Shown: one piece after another, positions 1 through 9,800 of the stretch
Position numbering within the stretch: position 1 is the first letter of the stretch
Layout: each line of letters starts with the position of its first letter
DNA from: Diacronema lutheri
Lineage: Eukaryota > Haptophyta > Pavlovophyceae > Pavlovales > Pavlovaceae
NCBI GenBank assembly: GCA_019448385.1
Contig: JAGTXO010000011.1
Span: 186,001 to 250,000, forward strand
Reading direction: 5' to 3'
Length of the DNA: 64,000 nucleotides
Notes under the pieces: model-generated
What the model was told of the DNA's origin: nothing
The model's database searches: none
The model's input: only the letters and a program-made list of their open reading frames with translations
Program-made: the position numbers and the translations under genes

Positions 1-385
1 CAGACGCGGCGGTGCGGCGCGGGTGGCTGGCGTGCGCTCGCGCGGCTGCGGCGCCTGGCACACCGTACGCCACCCGTGGCGCGTGCCTCTGTCGCCCTAC
101 CGCCGGCCGAAAAGGCCCACCCTCCCAAAGCCGGGCAGTTGGGGTCGCTGCCGCCATCAGGCCCGTTCCCTGCAGACAAAAATTTCTGCAGACAAAAATC
201 GTGACGCTCTTCTGGCCCCTGTTCGATTTTGCGCCGCCATGGATTTTCGGTATCGTCACATATGCCGAAACACCAAATTTCGTAAACTTGACGCCAAAAA
301 GTTTACAGGGAACGGGCCTCAACATCATGTTTTCTAAGCGAAACATTTTGCAAGTGTCGAATCAGGGGCGCGGCGCCGATTCAGG
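1..385. other. Non-coding stretch upstream of the TraB gene
   Basis: No convincing gene is seen here. Bases 160-360 are clearly less GC-rich than the rest of the window and hold a small inverted-repeat element (159-319). The motif CTGCAGACAAAAAT occurs twice in tandem near 170-200. The promoter of the TraB-domain gene that starts at 386 should lie here, but no core promoter motif stands out. Confidence 0.4.
159..319. mobile_element. Candidate MITE with 14-bp inverted ends
   Basis: AGGCCCGTTCCCTG at 159-172 is the exact reverse complement of 306-319, and similarity goes on weakly for a few more bases. The interior is AT-richer than the surroundings and has no coding capacity. Size and structure fit a miniature inverted-repeat transposable element. 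No clean target-site duplication was found, so the family is not assigned. Confidence 0.4.
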
Positions 386-1558
386 ATGCGCGCCATCGCG
401 AGCCTGGCGGCGCTCGCGCTCCTCGCGCCGAGCGGTCGGCTGAGCTTGCCGCGTGCGCGCGCGGTGGTGGGTGGCTCTGGCGCCATTGACGATGCGCTGT
501 CTCGCGGCCGCGTCATCGTGTGGCAGCCGTCGGGCGCGCGCCCGTCGGCGGGCGCGGTCGGCGCCGGCTGGCGGAGCGATGAGGCGCCGTCGCACGTCGA
601 CCCGGCCACGGTCGTGCTCGTCGGCACGTCGCACATCGTCGGCACGGCGCAGAGCGCCGCGCTGGTGCGCGACGTCATCCTCGCCGTGCGGCCTGACGCG
701 GTCATCGTCGAGCTCTGCCGCTCGCGGCGCGCGCTGCTCTACCCACCGCCCGCGGCCGCGCCGAGCCGCGCGCCAAACCCGTTTGGCGTCTCGGGCGCGC
801 GCGGCGAGGCGTGGTTCGCTGCGGTGCGGCGGTCGCTCGAGCTGGGCGGGCCGACCAGCTTGGCCCTCCGTCTCCTCCTCGCGCGCGCGGCATCCGCAAC
901 GCTCGACGCCTCTGGCGCGCCGGGCGGCGGGCTGGGCGCGGTGGCGTACGGCGCCGATTTTGTCGCCGCGCGCGAGGCGGCGGAGCATGTCGACGCGATG
1001 GTGGTGCTCGGCGATCGGCCGATCGAGATCACGCTCGAGCGCGCGTGGGACGCGATGAGCCTGCGCGAGCGCGCGCGTCTGCTCGCCTTTGGTCTCGCGC
1101 TCGTCGCGGGCGCGCGCGCTCCCGCGGCGCGCGACGGCGGCGCGGCGCGCGCGGCGCAGCGCGCGGATGCGGTCGACGCGGCGACGGAGCGCGCGGGCGT
1201 GCTGGACGTGGAGTGCATGGCCGCGCTGCTCGTTGCGCAGTTCCCGTCGCTCCACCGCACCCTCGTCGTCGAGCGCGACGTCTATCTGTCCTTGACGGCG
1301 AGGAGCTCGCGCGCGGTGAGCGGCGCGCGCTGCGTCGTCGCCGTCGTCGGCGCAGGGCACATCGAGGGCGTTGTGCGCGCGCTCGACGAGGAGCACCGCG
1401 GCCAGTTCAAGGCGCTCACATCCACGCCTCGCCGCGCGCGCGCCAAGCTGCGCGTGTGGGGCGCGCCCGCGCCGCTCGTCGACCGCCTCGTGCGTGACTG
1501 CGCGATCGGCCTCGGGCTGTACGCGGCCACGGCCCTGTGGAACGGCCCGAGCGCGTAA
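386..1558 (+). CDS. TraB-domain protein (TRABD/PrgY family)
   Basis: This 390-residue protein carries the TraB/PrgY-type fold. A GTSH motif lies at about residues 80-83, followed by a conserved helix and the VELCRSR motif with its glutamate near 109. A central ERAW segment and a GAGHIEG motif near residue 330 complete the family pattern. TraB proteins are putative metal-dependent membrane-associated proteases; in eukaryotes they sit on mitochondrial or chloroplast outer membranes. The hydrophobic N-terminus (first 16 residues) could be a signal or targeting peptide. The usual strong C-terminal membrane segments are only hinted at near the end. The TAA stop overlaps a perfect splice-donor-like GTAAGT at 1555-1560, so a further 3' exon cannot be ruled out. 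A pogo-type transposon sits 38 bp downstream. The substrate is unknown. Confidence 0.85.
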   Translation: MRAIASLAALALLAPSGRLSLPRARAVVGGSGAIDDALSRGRVIVWQPSGARPSAGAVGAGWRSDEAPSHVDPATVVLVGTSHIVGTAQSAALVRDVILAVRPDAVIVELCRSRRALLYPPPAAAPSRAPNPFGVSGARGEAWFAAVRRSLELGGPTSLALRLLLARAASATLDASGAPGGGLGAVAYGADFVAAREAAEHVDAMVVLGDRPIEITLERAWDAMSLRERARLLAFGLALVAGARAPAARDGGAARAAQRADAVDAATERAGVLDVECMAALLVAQFPSLHRTLVVERDVYLSLTARSSRAVSGARCVVAVVGAGHIEGVVRALDEEHRGQFKALTSTPRRARAKLRVWGAPAPLVDRLVRDCAIGLGLYAATALWNGPSA

Positions 1559-1596
1559 GTGGTCCTACAGGGTCGTTTTTCAATCCTGGCCCAGTA

Positions 1597-1621
1597 TGAG
1601 GGGTGCGCCTAGATTTCGCCC
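1597..1621 (+). repeat. Left terminal inverted repeat of pogo-type element
   Basis: This is the left end of the 2.16-kb element. Its core at 1606-1621 is the exact reverse complement of a core in the right end. The preceding TA (1595-1596) is the presumed target site. Confidence 0.75.
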
Positions 1622-1662
1622 GAGGCTCATATTCGCCCAACGACGGTGCCGAAGGGCGGGAG

Positions 1663-2983
1663 ATGTCGAGGACCATGGGCGGCGCGAGTGGGCGCCATGG
1701 GGGGCAGCTCAGCGGCGCGGCGCGCGCGCGAGGAGCCGCCAAGAAGGCGGTGGGGGTGCGCGTCGTCGAGCGCCAGCCGCTCGAGCCGGTGCACATCAAC
1801 GCGACGCACGCGCACGCCTACATCGAGAAGGCGATCGCCGACGCGGCGCGGACGCAGGCGCTCGAGGTGGATCTCGCGGCTATGCAGGCGCAGCTCGACG
1901 CGCTCGGGGCGGAGGCGAAACAGCGCGCGAAGCGCTCGCGCGAAGCGCTCGCCGACGCGCCGGCGGGCCACACGCGCGGGCAGGCTCTGACCGACACCGA
2001 GCCGTCGGCACAGCGGATGGCGGCCGCGCCGCGCGTCGTCGGCACCTCCAAGACGGCGCGAAGGCTACATTCGTCCGTCGCGCGCGGCGAGGAGGTGACC
2101 ATCAAACCAAAGGCGACGTACCGCAACGGCTACGAGATGGACGACGTGTACAACCTGTGCGCGCGGATCAAAACGGGCAGCCTCACGCTTGCCGAGGTGC
2201 GGCGCAACCCGAGCGCGTACAAGGTGCCGCGCAAGACGCTCGAGGGCTACCTCAAGCCGCGCGCGTCTGACGGTGCGCCGAAGTGGCTAGTCATGCGTGA
2301 CGAGCAGCGGATAACGACGCTGCCCAAGCGCCAAGGGGGTCGGGCCCCCGCACGGTGCTCGGCGAGGCGGTCGAAAAGAAGCTGATGGTCACGATCGCCG
2401 ATGCCGCGCTGATGCACTGCCCGTACCGCTACGCTGAGATCGAGGAGCTCCTTCGCCGCACGTGCATCGAGATGAACCTCGTCGTCCCCAAGACGGGCAC
2501 GCCGTACACGCAGCTGACGGACGTGTCGACGATGGTCGCAGGATTCGTCCGCCGGTGCGCCGAGCGTGGCGTCCACTTCATCGAGAAGAATGGGCGACCA
2601 TTGCCAAGTTCTGGGGCAAGCACCGTGCCAGCATCGTGTCGGCGGAGGCCGTGCTCGAGGCGGCCGGCGGCGAGCTGAGCAAGGTCACCAAGGTGGGCGA
2701 CCTCAAGGCGCTGATCATCTCGCGCACCGGGCACATTCCCACAAACAAGAATGGCGGCGACGCGCTCCGCGCGGAGGCGGAGGCCGCGCTCGACGCTTCG
2801 GCGACCACGCTGATGCCCGACGAGGACCTGGCTTCTGCCAGCGTCGGCGGCAGCTGCCCGTCGTGCAACAAGGAGCACGTCGCTGGCCAGCTCACGCCCG
2901 ACGAGAACGGCAAGCTGTGGTGCGAGTGCGGCGGGCGTGTCAATTTCGGGGACGAGGCGGAGTCGGCGGAGCCCGTTGAGTGA
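1663..2983 (+). pseudogene. Transposon gene with CENP-B/Psq-type HTH and C-terminal zinc ribbon, frameshifted
   Basis: The first ATG of the coherent frame is at 1663. Residues around 2106-2260 read as a Psq-like helix-turn-helix (YEMDDVYNLCARIKTG then VPRKTLEGYL). After a GPRTVLGEAVE motif near 2350 comes a CENP-B-type second helix-turn-helix ending in VHFIEKN near 2585. The tail holds a Cys-x2-Cys / Cys-x-Cys zinc ribbon (CPSCNKEH, WCECGGRVNF) at about 2860-2950. This layout is that of the DNA-binding half of pogo-type transposases and related domesticated proteins. The frame changes twice: near 2335-2345, in a run of five Gs, and near 2585. Neither change can be a normal intron, so the gene looks inactivated. 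No DDE domain follows. Family assignment rests on pattern recognition only. Confidence 0.6.
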
Positions 2984-3450
2984 GTGCTGCAATCTCGGCG
3001 CGTCACGACGGACGTCTCATATGCGGTGTGGCGCCCGACCGCGGCCGAGCGTGCGACACGTCGCACGCGCGGCACGCGCCGGCACGCGTGGCTGCATCCT
3101 CCACTCCGACTGCACGAGGGCAAAGTGGGTGGTCCCAGCGGTCTTGGCGGTCTAGTTGACGTGCCGGGTAGTGGGCTGCAGGGGGGCGGGCGCTGTGGAG
3201 GCCTGCCATCGACCAGAAGCGAGCACACGCTCGCAGGCGAGCGCAGCCGCGCCCGGTAAATATTCGCCCAGAGCAGCTTGTTGGGGGCAACTTCAGCGTG
3301 TTGTAGCGGCGCGTGGAGACGTCGGGCGTCGACACGCCCAGCGCAAATTTCGCCGAGACGGCAGTGCTCCATGTGCTCTCGCGAGCGCATCGCGTCGCGA
3401 TCACATGGACGGCCCGGCCAACATGCTGAACGAAGGTCACTTTTGGCAGT

Positions 3451-3728
3451 TACAGGTAATCGCGGGCATTAAGAAACCGTACCATTAAGAAACTGGGGCC
3501 GAATTTTTGGCGATCGGTCGAAGAAACTGAGGCTGCCCGGTGGCGCGCAGGGGCATGCCCGAAGGCCATGGCCGCTACTCTGACGTTATCCTTGCTGTCC
3601 CCTCACCATCCTTTAGAAATTGCACACAAGAAACTGTGGCTGCCCACTGTGAGAAGGCTTGTGAAACAGCGAAGAAACTGAGGCCCAACCCCAAATCCCT
3701 GCTTTCTTAATGCCCGCGATTACCTGTA
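3451..3728. mobile_element. Mariner-like MITE nested in the pogo-type element
   Basis: Bases 3451-3476 are the exact reverse complement of 3703-3728, a perfect 26-bp inverted repeat. Read with TA as duplicated target (3451-3452 and 3727-3728), the element is 274 bp and starts CAGGTAATCGCGGGCATTAA. Four copies of AAGAAACTGNGGC-like motifs occur inside (near 3487, 3521, 3628 and 3672), two followed by TGCCC. It has no coding capacity. Confidence 0.7.
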
Positions 3729-3733
3729 TCTTG

Positions 3734-3759
3734 GGCGAAATCTAGGCGAACCCCCTCCA
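3734..3759 (-). repeat. Right terminal inverted repeat of pogo-type element
   Basis: This is the right end of the 2.16-kb element. Read on the minus strand it begins TGGAGGGGGTTCGCCTAGAT and matches the left end with two small gaps. TA follows at 3760-3761. Confidence 0.75.
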
Positions 3760-3801
3760 TAAAGCAAACCTCTTCCCCTTTCCTTTTCTGCCGAAAGTAA
3801 T

Positions 3802-6800
3802 TCACAGCGCGCGGCCCGCCGCGCGCCGAGCGGCGGCCGACGCAGCGCCGGCCGCCGCGGACGCGAGCTGTGCGCGGCCGAGCGCTCGCGCCTGCCGGCG
3901 CGCACCGCGCCGCGCGAACGCGGCGGGCACTTCTGTGCGCGCGATCCTGCGCAGGATGTGCCGCCGCGCCCAGCTGTCCTGCTCAGCTGCGGCGAGCGCG
4001 GGCGCGACGGCGCTCGGCGTGCGCGCCGCGCCGGTCGGGGTCGCCCGGCGCGGCTGCGCGGCTGCACTGCGCGCAGGCACACACGCCGCCGCACGCCGCG
4101 CGGACGGCGGCGGCGCGGCCGCGCCGGGCCCAGCCGCGGCGAGCGCGGGCGCGGCCAATGCGCGAGCGCATGAGACAGCCACGCCCGCGCGCGCGCCCGC
4201 GCCGCATGCCGGCCGGCAGCGCGGCGCTGACAGCGCGCGAGCGGCGTGGGCGGCGGCATACTCGCCGTTCGCCGCGCCCGGCTGATGCGCGCGCGCCGTG
4301 CGCGCGGGCCACGCGCCAAAGGCGAGCGGACGGATGCGCTTGCGCTCAAATGCGATGGGGCCGCCCGAGACAATGCGCAGCAGCGGCGGCGGCGGCGGCA
4401 GCCTCGCGCGCGCGAGCGCGCGGCGCACGCGGCGCGCGCGGCGCGGCGCGCGGCCGGTGCGGCCGGCGTGCGTTTCCGCGTCGGACTGGGTCTCGTCGTC
4501 CGAGCTCGCGTCGGAATCGGAGTCGGACGCGCCGTCGGACTCCGTGTCGGAATGCGAGCGCAGCAGCTCATCGTCTGCCGCGGCGGCGGCGGCAGCCGCC
4601 GTCGTTGCTGCGGCGGCGGCCGCAGCCCCAGCGAGCACCGCTACGACCGCTGCAGGCGAGAGCATGGCTTCGGTCGGCGGGCGCGGTGGCGCGCCACCCG
4701 TGCGCATAGCCTTGCGCGTGCCGCAGCGGAGCGCGCTGCCGCTCGCGCGCGCGCCGCCAAAGAAGCAGCCCGCGCCGGAGGCGTTGGGCACGAGCGCGAA
4801 GCACGCGAGCGCGGCGACCGCGTCTTGCGCAAGCGCGGCGACAACGCTCATCCCGCCGCCGCCGCCGCCGCCGCCGTTGCCGCCGTCGACCTCGCGCGCG
4901 CCGGCCACGCCACGCGCGTACGCCGGCGCGCTGGCCTGCACCCTCGGCACCGCGTTTGCCGGTGCGCCAAAAACCGCCATCGTGCCCGCCTCGGTAACGG
5001 CCGCGCAGGCTGCGCCAGCGGATGGGACGGGCGCAGCTGCAGGCGCGCTGGCGGCCGGCGCCGCGGCGGGCACAATGGCGGCCATGGCCGGCGCGGCCGC
5101 AAGCCCGCCCGAGCCGCACCCACCGCCAGCCCAGCCGCACGCGGCGCGCACGCCGCGCGCGGACGGCGGCTGCGGTGTCGGCGGCGGCGCGGCGGGCACG
5201 CCGTGCGGGCTAAGCGGCGATGGCGCGAGGACCTGCTCGAAGAAGAAGCACAAGGCCGAGTTGTGCAGCGTGCCCGCGCCGTCGCGCGGCTGCGCCGGCG
5301 CGCCCGCGCCCGAACCCGCGCCCGCGCCCGCCAACGCGCGCGCCGTCGGCACACCGGCGGCGCGCGGCGGCGGCGGCGCAAACGTGGGCGTCGCCGGCGG
5401 CGTACGCGCGCCGCTCGCCGCCGCTGCCGCCGCGACCGTCGCAGGCGATGGCGTGCGCACGAGCGGCGCGCCGCCTTCGCGCGCGCCCGCGTCGGGCGTG
5501 GCCTGCGCGTGCGGCGGCGCGCGCTGAGCTGCTTGCACATCGACAAATAGGCACGGACCAGCAGCGACACCGCCCGCGCCGTCGACGCCAGCGACGCGCG
5601 CGCGCGAAAAGCCGCCGCTGCCGCTGCCCGCGCAAGGCACGCCATTGCCGCCGACGGCTGGGATGCCAAAGGCTTCGGCAAGCGCGGCGACGAGCAGGCG
5701 CGCGCGCGCGTCGTCGTCGCCACCGCCGCCACCGCCGCCACCGCCGCCACCGCCGCCACCGAGCGCCACGCGGCCGACCGCACCCGCGGCAAAGCCGCCG
5801 ACGGGCATGGCCGAGCGTTCAGCCGCGCCGGGCGCGTGCGCAAGCGCCCGCCGCTGCTCGGCGCGCTCGTCCGATTGCTGCCGCGTGGCGCACGGCGCGC
5901 AATCTTGGGCGGGCGCAGCGCGCGCAGCGGCGGGCGCAGCGCAGCGCGGCCCGCCGCCATCGCGCGCGCCGAGCTCTTCCGTCTCGTCCGCCGATGCGAC
6001 GAGCGACGTATGGCCGCGCGGTGCTGGCGCTGTGCGCGATAATTCAGCGCCCGCGCCTGCGCCATCGCTCGCGTCCCAGGCGGCGTCGGGCGCGGTGCAC
6101 CCCGCCGGGGCGCTCGCGCTGCGCGCTGCACCCTCGCTCTCGCCGGTGCGCGCGGACACGGGCCCGCGCGACGCGCTGTCGCCGGCCGCGATGGCTGCGG
6201 TCGGCAAGGCGGCCGCTGGCGCGGCGCACCTGCCCAACACGATCGCCTCCCACGCCGCATCGTCGTCGTCGTCGTCGATCGCGACCTCGCTGTGGAGCTG
6301 CCTGCAGCCGCCATCGTGCGATGGGCGCTCGCAGCCGCCATCGTGCGATGGGCGCTCGCAGCCGCCATCGTGCGATGGGCGCTCGCAGCCGCCATCGTGC
6401 GATGGGCGCTCGCAGCCGCCATCGTGCGATGGGTGCGTGGGGGCTCCAAACTCCGCGACAGCGGCGGCACGCGGCGGCCGAGGCGCCGCGAGCGTCAAAT
6501 CCTCCGCTGGCGCGTGCGTGGGTTGAAGCGCCACGCCGCCGAGCGGCTGGTCCGCGTGCAGCGCGACGACGGCGGACGCGTCGCGCGGCGGCGCGTGTGC
6601 CGTCGTCGCTGCCGACCCGCCGCACGCGCCACCGCTTGGCCAAGGCTCGCATGGCGGCGCGCCGGCGAGCGCGCCGCCCGGGGCGCTGCCGAGCGCTGCG
6701 GCATCCATGGGACTCAGCACGAGCCGCCCATTTTGAAACTGGTAGCGCCGGCCGCTGCTCGCGCCGCTCGGCGCGCTGGGCGCGGGCGGCGCGCTGCCGT

Positions 6801-9800
6801 GCGGCTTGGCGGCGGTGGCGGCGGCGGCGGCTGCGGCGGCCGCCTCCTCCGCGCGCGCCACCCGCAGCGCCTCCGCGGCGGCAGCCGCGCGCGCGCGCGC
6901 GGTGGCGAGCGCGGCGGCGCGCTGCGCGGCGAGCCAGCTTGCGCGCTCCACCGCCGCCGCCTCCGCTGCGGCCACCTCGGCGGCCACCTCCGCCTCGGCA
7001 GCCTCGATCGCAGCCGCGTCGACCACGAGCGCGAGCGTGCCCGCGCCCGCGCCCGCGCAGCCGTCCGCTTGCGCCGCCTCGGCCTCCTCGTCGTCGTGCG
7101 CAAAGGCGCGCGCGCCGCGCGCCGCGCCGCTCGCCGCGCCGCTCGCGAGCGCCGCCGCGCCAGCACGTCCGTCGTCGTCGTCGCACGTGAGGACCTCGTG
7201 CGCGAGCAAGCTTGCGCAATTCACATCGGGGGCTGGCGCAGCTGGCGCGCGCGCGGCGCCGGCGGCGGCTGCGCCGAGCGACGCGGCGAGGGCGGGCGTC
7301 GTGCGCGCACCGATGCCGCTCGCGTCGCGCATGGGCGAGGCGTGATGACCCGCGCCACCGCCGGCGCCCTGCACGGCGACGGCGCCGCGTCCGTCGCACG
7401 GAGCGAACGCGTGCGTGCCGCTGACGGTCGCGCCAACGTCGTGCCCTCCACACGGCCAGAGCGTCGCATACGGCGCGCTGACGGCGTACATGGGCGCGAA
7501 GGGCATGGGCGCGAGCGGCCGCGCCGAGCGCGCGACGCGTCGGTGCCCGCCGGCGAGCAGCGGCACGCCACCGGCGGGATAGGCTCCGTAGGCGCAGGGG
7601 CCGCTCGCGCACGCGCCGTACAGACAGCCGCCCGCGACGCCCGCGCCGATGCCGTAGTGCGGTGCGACGGCATATGGCGCTCCGCCGGCGCACCCAGTAC
7701 ACAGTGGCCCGGACCCACCGCACAGTGGCCCGGACCCGCCGCACAGCGGCCCGGACCCACCGCACAGTGGCCCGGATGGCCACCACGCGACGCTTGGTGG
7801 CGGTGGGCACGCGTACAGGTATGGCATGCCTGCGCTCATCCCGTCCATCGCACCGGCCGCGCCATACTGGCTGGTGGCGGGCGGGCTGCAGAGGCTGGCG
7901 CGCAATGCCACGTCGCCCGCGCCCGCGCCCACGTCCGCGCCCGCGCCAGCGCACACGGGCTCGCCGTGTGCGCCGCGCAGCGCGACGACGGCCCCGCGCT
8001 GCGCCCACGCCTCCGCTGGGACGCCGCCGCCGCCCGCGCCGCCCGCGCCGCCCGCGCCGCCCGCGCCGCCACCCGCCGGCGGCGTGGCGGCGGCGTGCCG
8101 CGCCGCGCCGGGGGCGACGGGCGAGCACGCCGGGTGCGTGCCCTGTGCGCCGCCGCCGTCGCGCGCGTCGCCCGCGCGCCGTCGCGCGGCGGCGGCGGCC
8201 GCCATCGCTTCGACGGCGGCGCGCGCGTCCGCGCCGCGCGCGCGCGCGACGGCGTGGCGCGCGGCCTCCTCGGCGGCGGCCTTGAGCGCGCGCGCGACGG
8301 TGAGGAGCGCGCGCACGCGCGCCTCCGCGTGGCCGACCGCGCGGCATACGCCGCGCACGCCGTCGGCGCGCGCGCCGGGCGCCTCGGCGAGCGCGGCGTG
8401 CGCGCGCGCGAGCGCGCGCAGGCGCGGCGGCACCTCCGCCTCCGCCGCGCTCGCGAGCGCGACGCACAGCTCGCCGAGCCGTCGCTCGAGACGCGTGAGG
8501 GTCGCGTGCCGCTGGCGTGGCGTTGAGAAGGCGCCGCACGCCGTCCGCCGCAGCCGCGCGCGCCACGCGGCGCGCGCGCACGCGGGCGGCGCGCGCGGGT
8601 GCGTGCGCGGCGCTTCGGCCGGCGCGCGCGCCACGGGCGGCGCGGCGAGCGCGGCCTCGCGCTCGCCCGTATCCGCGCCGGCGCGCTCGAGCGCGCGCCC
8701 CGCCGCCGCGGCGGGCGCGCCGGCGCACGCGCTGGGCTCCGCCGCGGCGGGCGCCGATGGGTCGGTCGCGCGGCCGTGCGCCCGCGCGCGCTCGGCGTTG
8801 CTCCGCTCCACATTCGCCTCCTCCGCCTCGTCCCCGTCGCGCTCGTGCGCGTCGCCCTCCCCCTCCTCGTCCGCACCCACTGCCCAGTCCGGAAGCGCGC
8901 CGAGCGCTCCCGGACTGAGCTCAAGCTCGGCGGCGGCGAGTAGACGTGCGACCATGGCCGGCAGCGCGCCCTCCTCGCCGCCGAGCGCGCCGGCGAGCGG
9001 GCCGCAGCGCGCGCGCGACGAGCCGCACACGGCGCTCCCCGCCGCGCCTTGCAGCGCCGCGAGGCAGTCCGCGGCGAACGCGGCGACGGCGGCCTCGTCG
9101 ACCGCCGCCGCGGCGAGCGCCGCCGCCTGCGCCGCCTGCTTGTGCGACAGGTCGCCGAACGCGGCGACCTGCGTGAGCTTGAGGCGCGCGAGGCCGCCGC
9201 CACCAGCTCCATTGCACGCCGCGTCCACCCCGACGCCGCTGCCGCCCAACAAGCCGCCGCTGCCGCTGCCGCCGGCTGCGCTGCCGTAGCCGCCGCCGCC
9301 CGCCGCGTCGGCGCCGCCGGCCGCGTGCGCCGCGTCCGCGCACGCCGCGCTCGCCGCGGCGAGGAGCTGCTGCAGCGTGACGGCGGGCTGGAGGCGCGCG
9401 CACGCGGCGACGGCGCGCGCCACCGCCGCGCCGCGCGCCACCTCTTCCGCAACGGCCGCGAGCAAATCGGCCGCCGCCTGCGCCTCCGCCGAAAGCGGCT
9501 CGCGCGCGCCGCTCGCGCCACCCGACGTGCCGTTGCTCGCGGCGGTCGTGTCGGACGTGCGCGCGCCACCGCCGCCACCGCCCGCACCGCCGCCGCTGCC
9601 ACCGCCACCGCCATTCTCGATCGGCCGGCGGCGCCTTCCGCTCGGCCCAGAGCGACGGCGGCGGAGCGCGGCGGCCGCCGCGTCCGCATCGACGCCATCG
9701 TCTGCGCCGTCGTCGTTGGGCGCGCGCGCGCGCTTGACGGCGCCGAGCGCGCCCGCGCTCTGTGCGCGCTTGCGCGCCGAGCTCGCGCCCAGCGCTCCGC

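Larger units (their letters stand above)
1597..3759 (+). mobile_element. Pogo/Tc1-type DNA transposon with TIRs and TA duplications
   Basis: The element starts TGAGGGGTGCGCCTAGATTT at 1597 and ends with the near-complement of that sequence at 3759. The 16-base core CGCCTAGATTTCGCCC is identical in both ends, and about 25 bases match with small gaps. TA dinucleotides flank both ends (1595-1596 and 3760-3761), the target-site duplication typical of Tc1/mariner/pogo elements. Inside is one plus-strand gene with CENP-B-type DNA-binding helices (1663-2983). A second smaller TA-flanked element (3451-3728) is nested in the right part. The stretch 2984-3450 shows no gene. I see no DDE catalytic domain, so the copy is probably non-autonomous or its catalytic gene is lost. 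Confidence 0.75.

Noticed and set aside
6300-6440. CRISPR-like array
   Set aside because: The 27-bp repeats are contiguous without spacers and are an in-frame coding minisatellite.
5220-9289. Several plus-strand frames of 480-740 residues opposite the disordered protein
   Set aside because: Broken up and mostly Arg/Ala; the minus strand has one continuous frame with in-frame repeats and acidic tracts.
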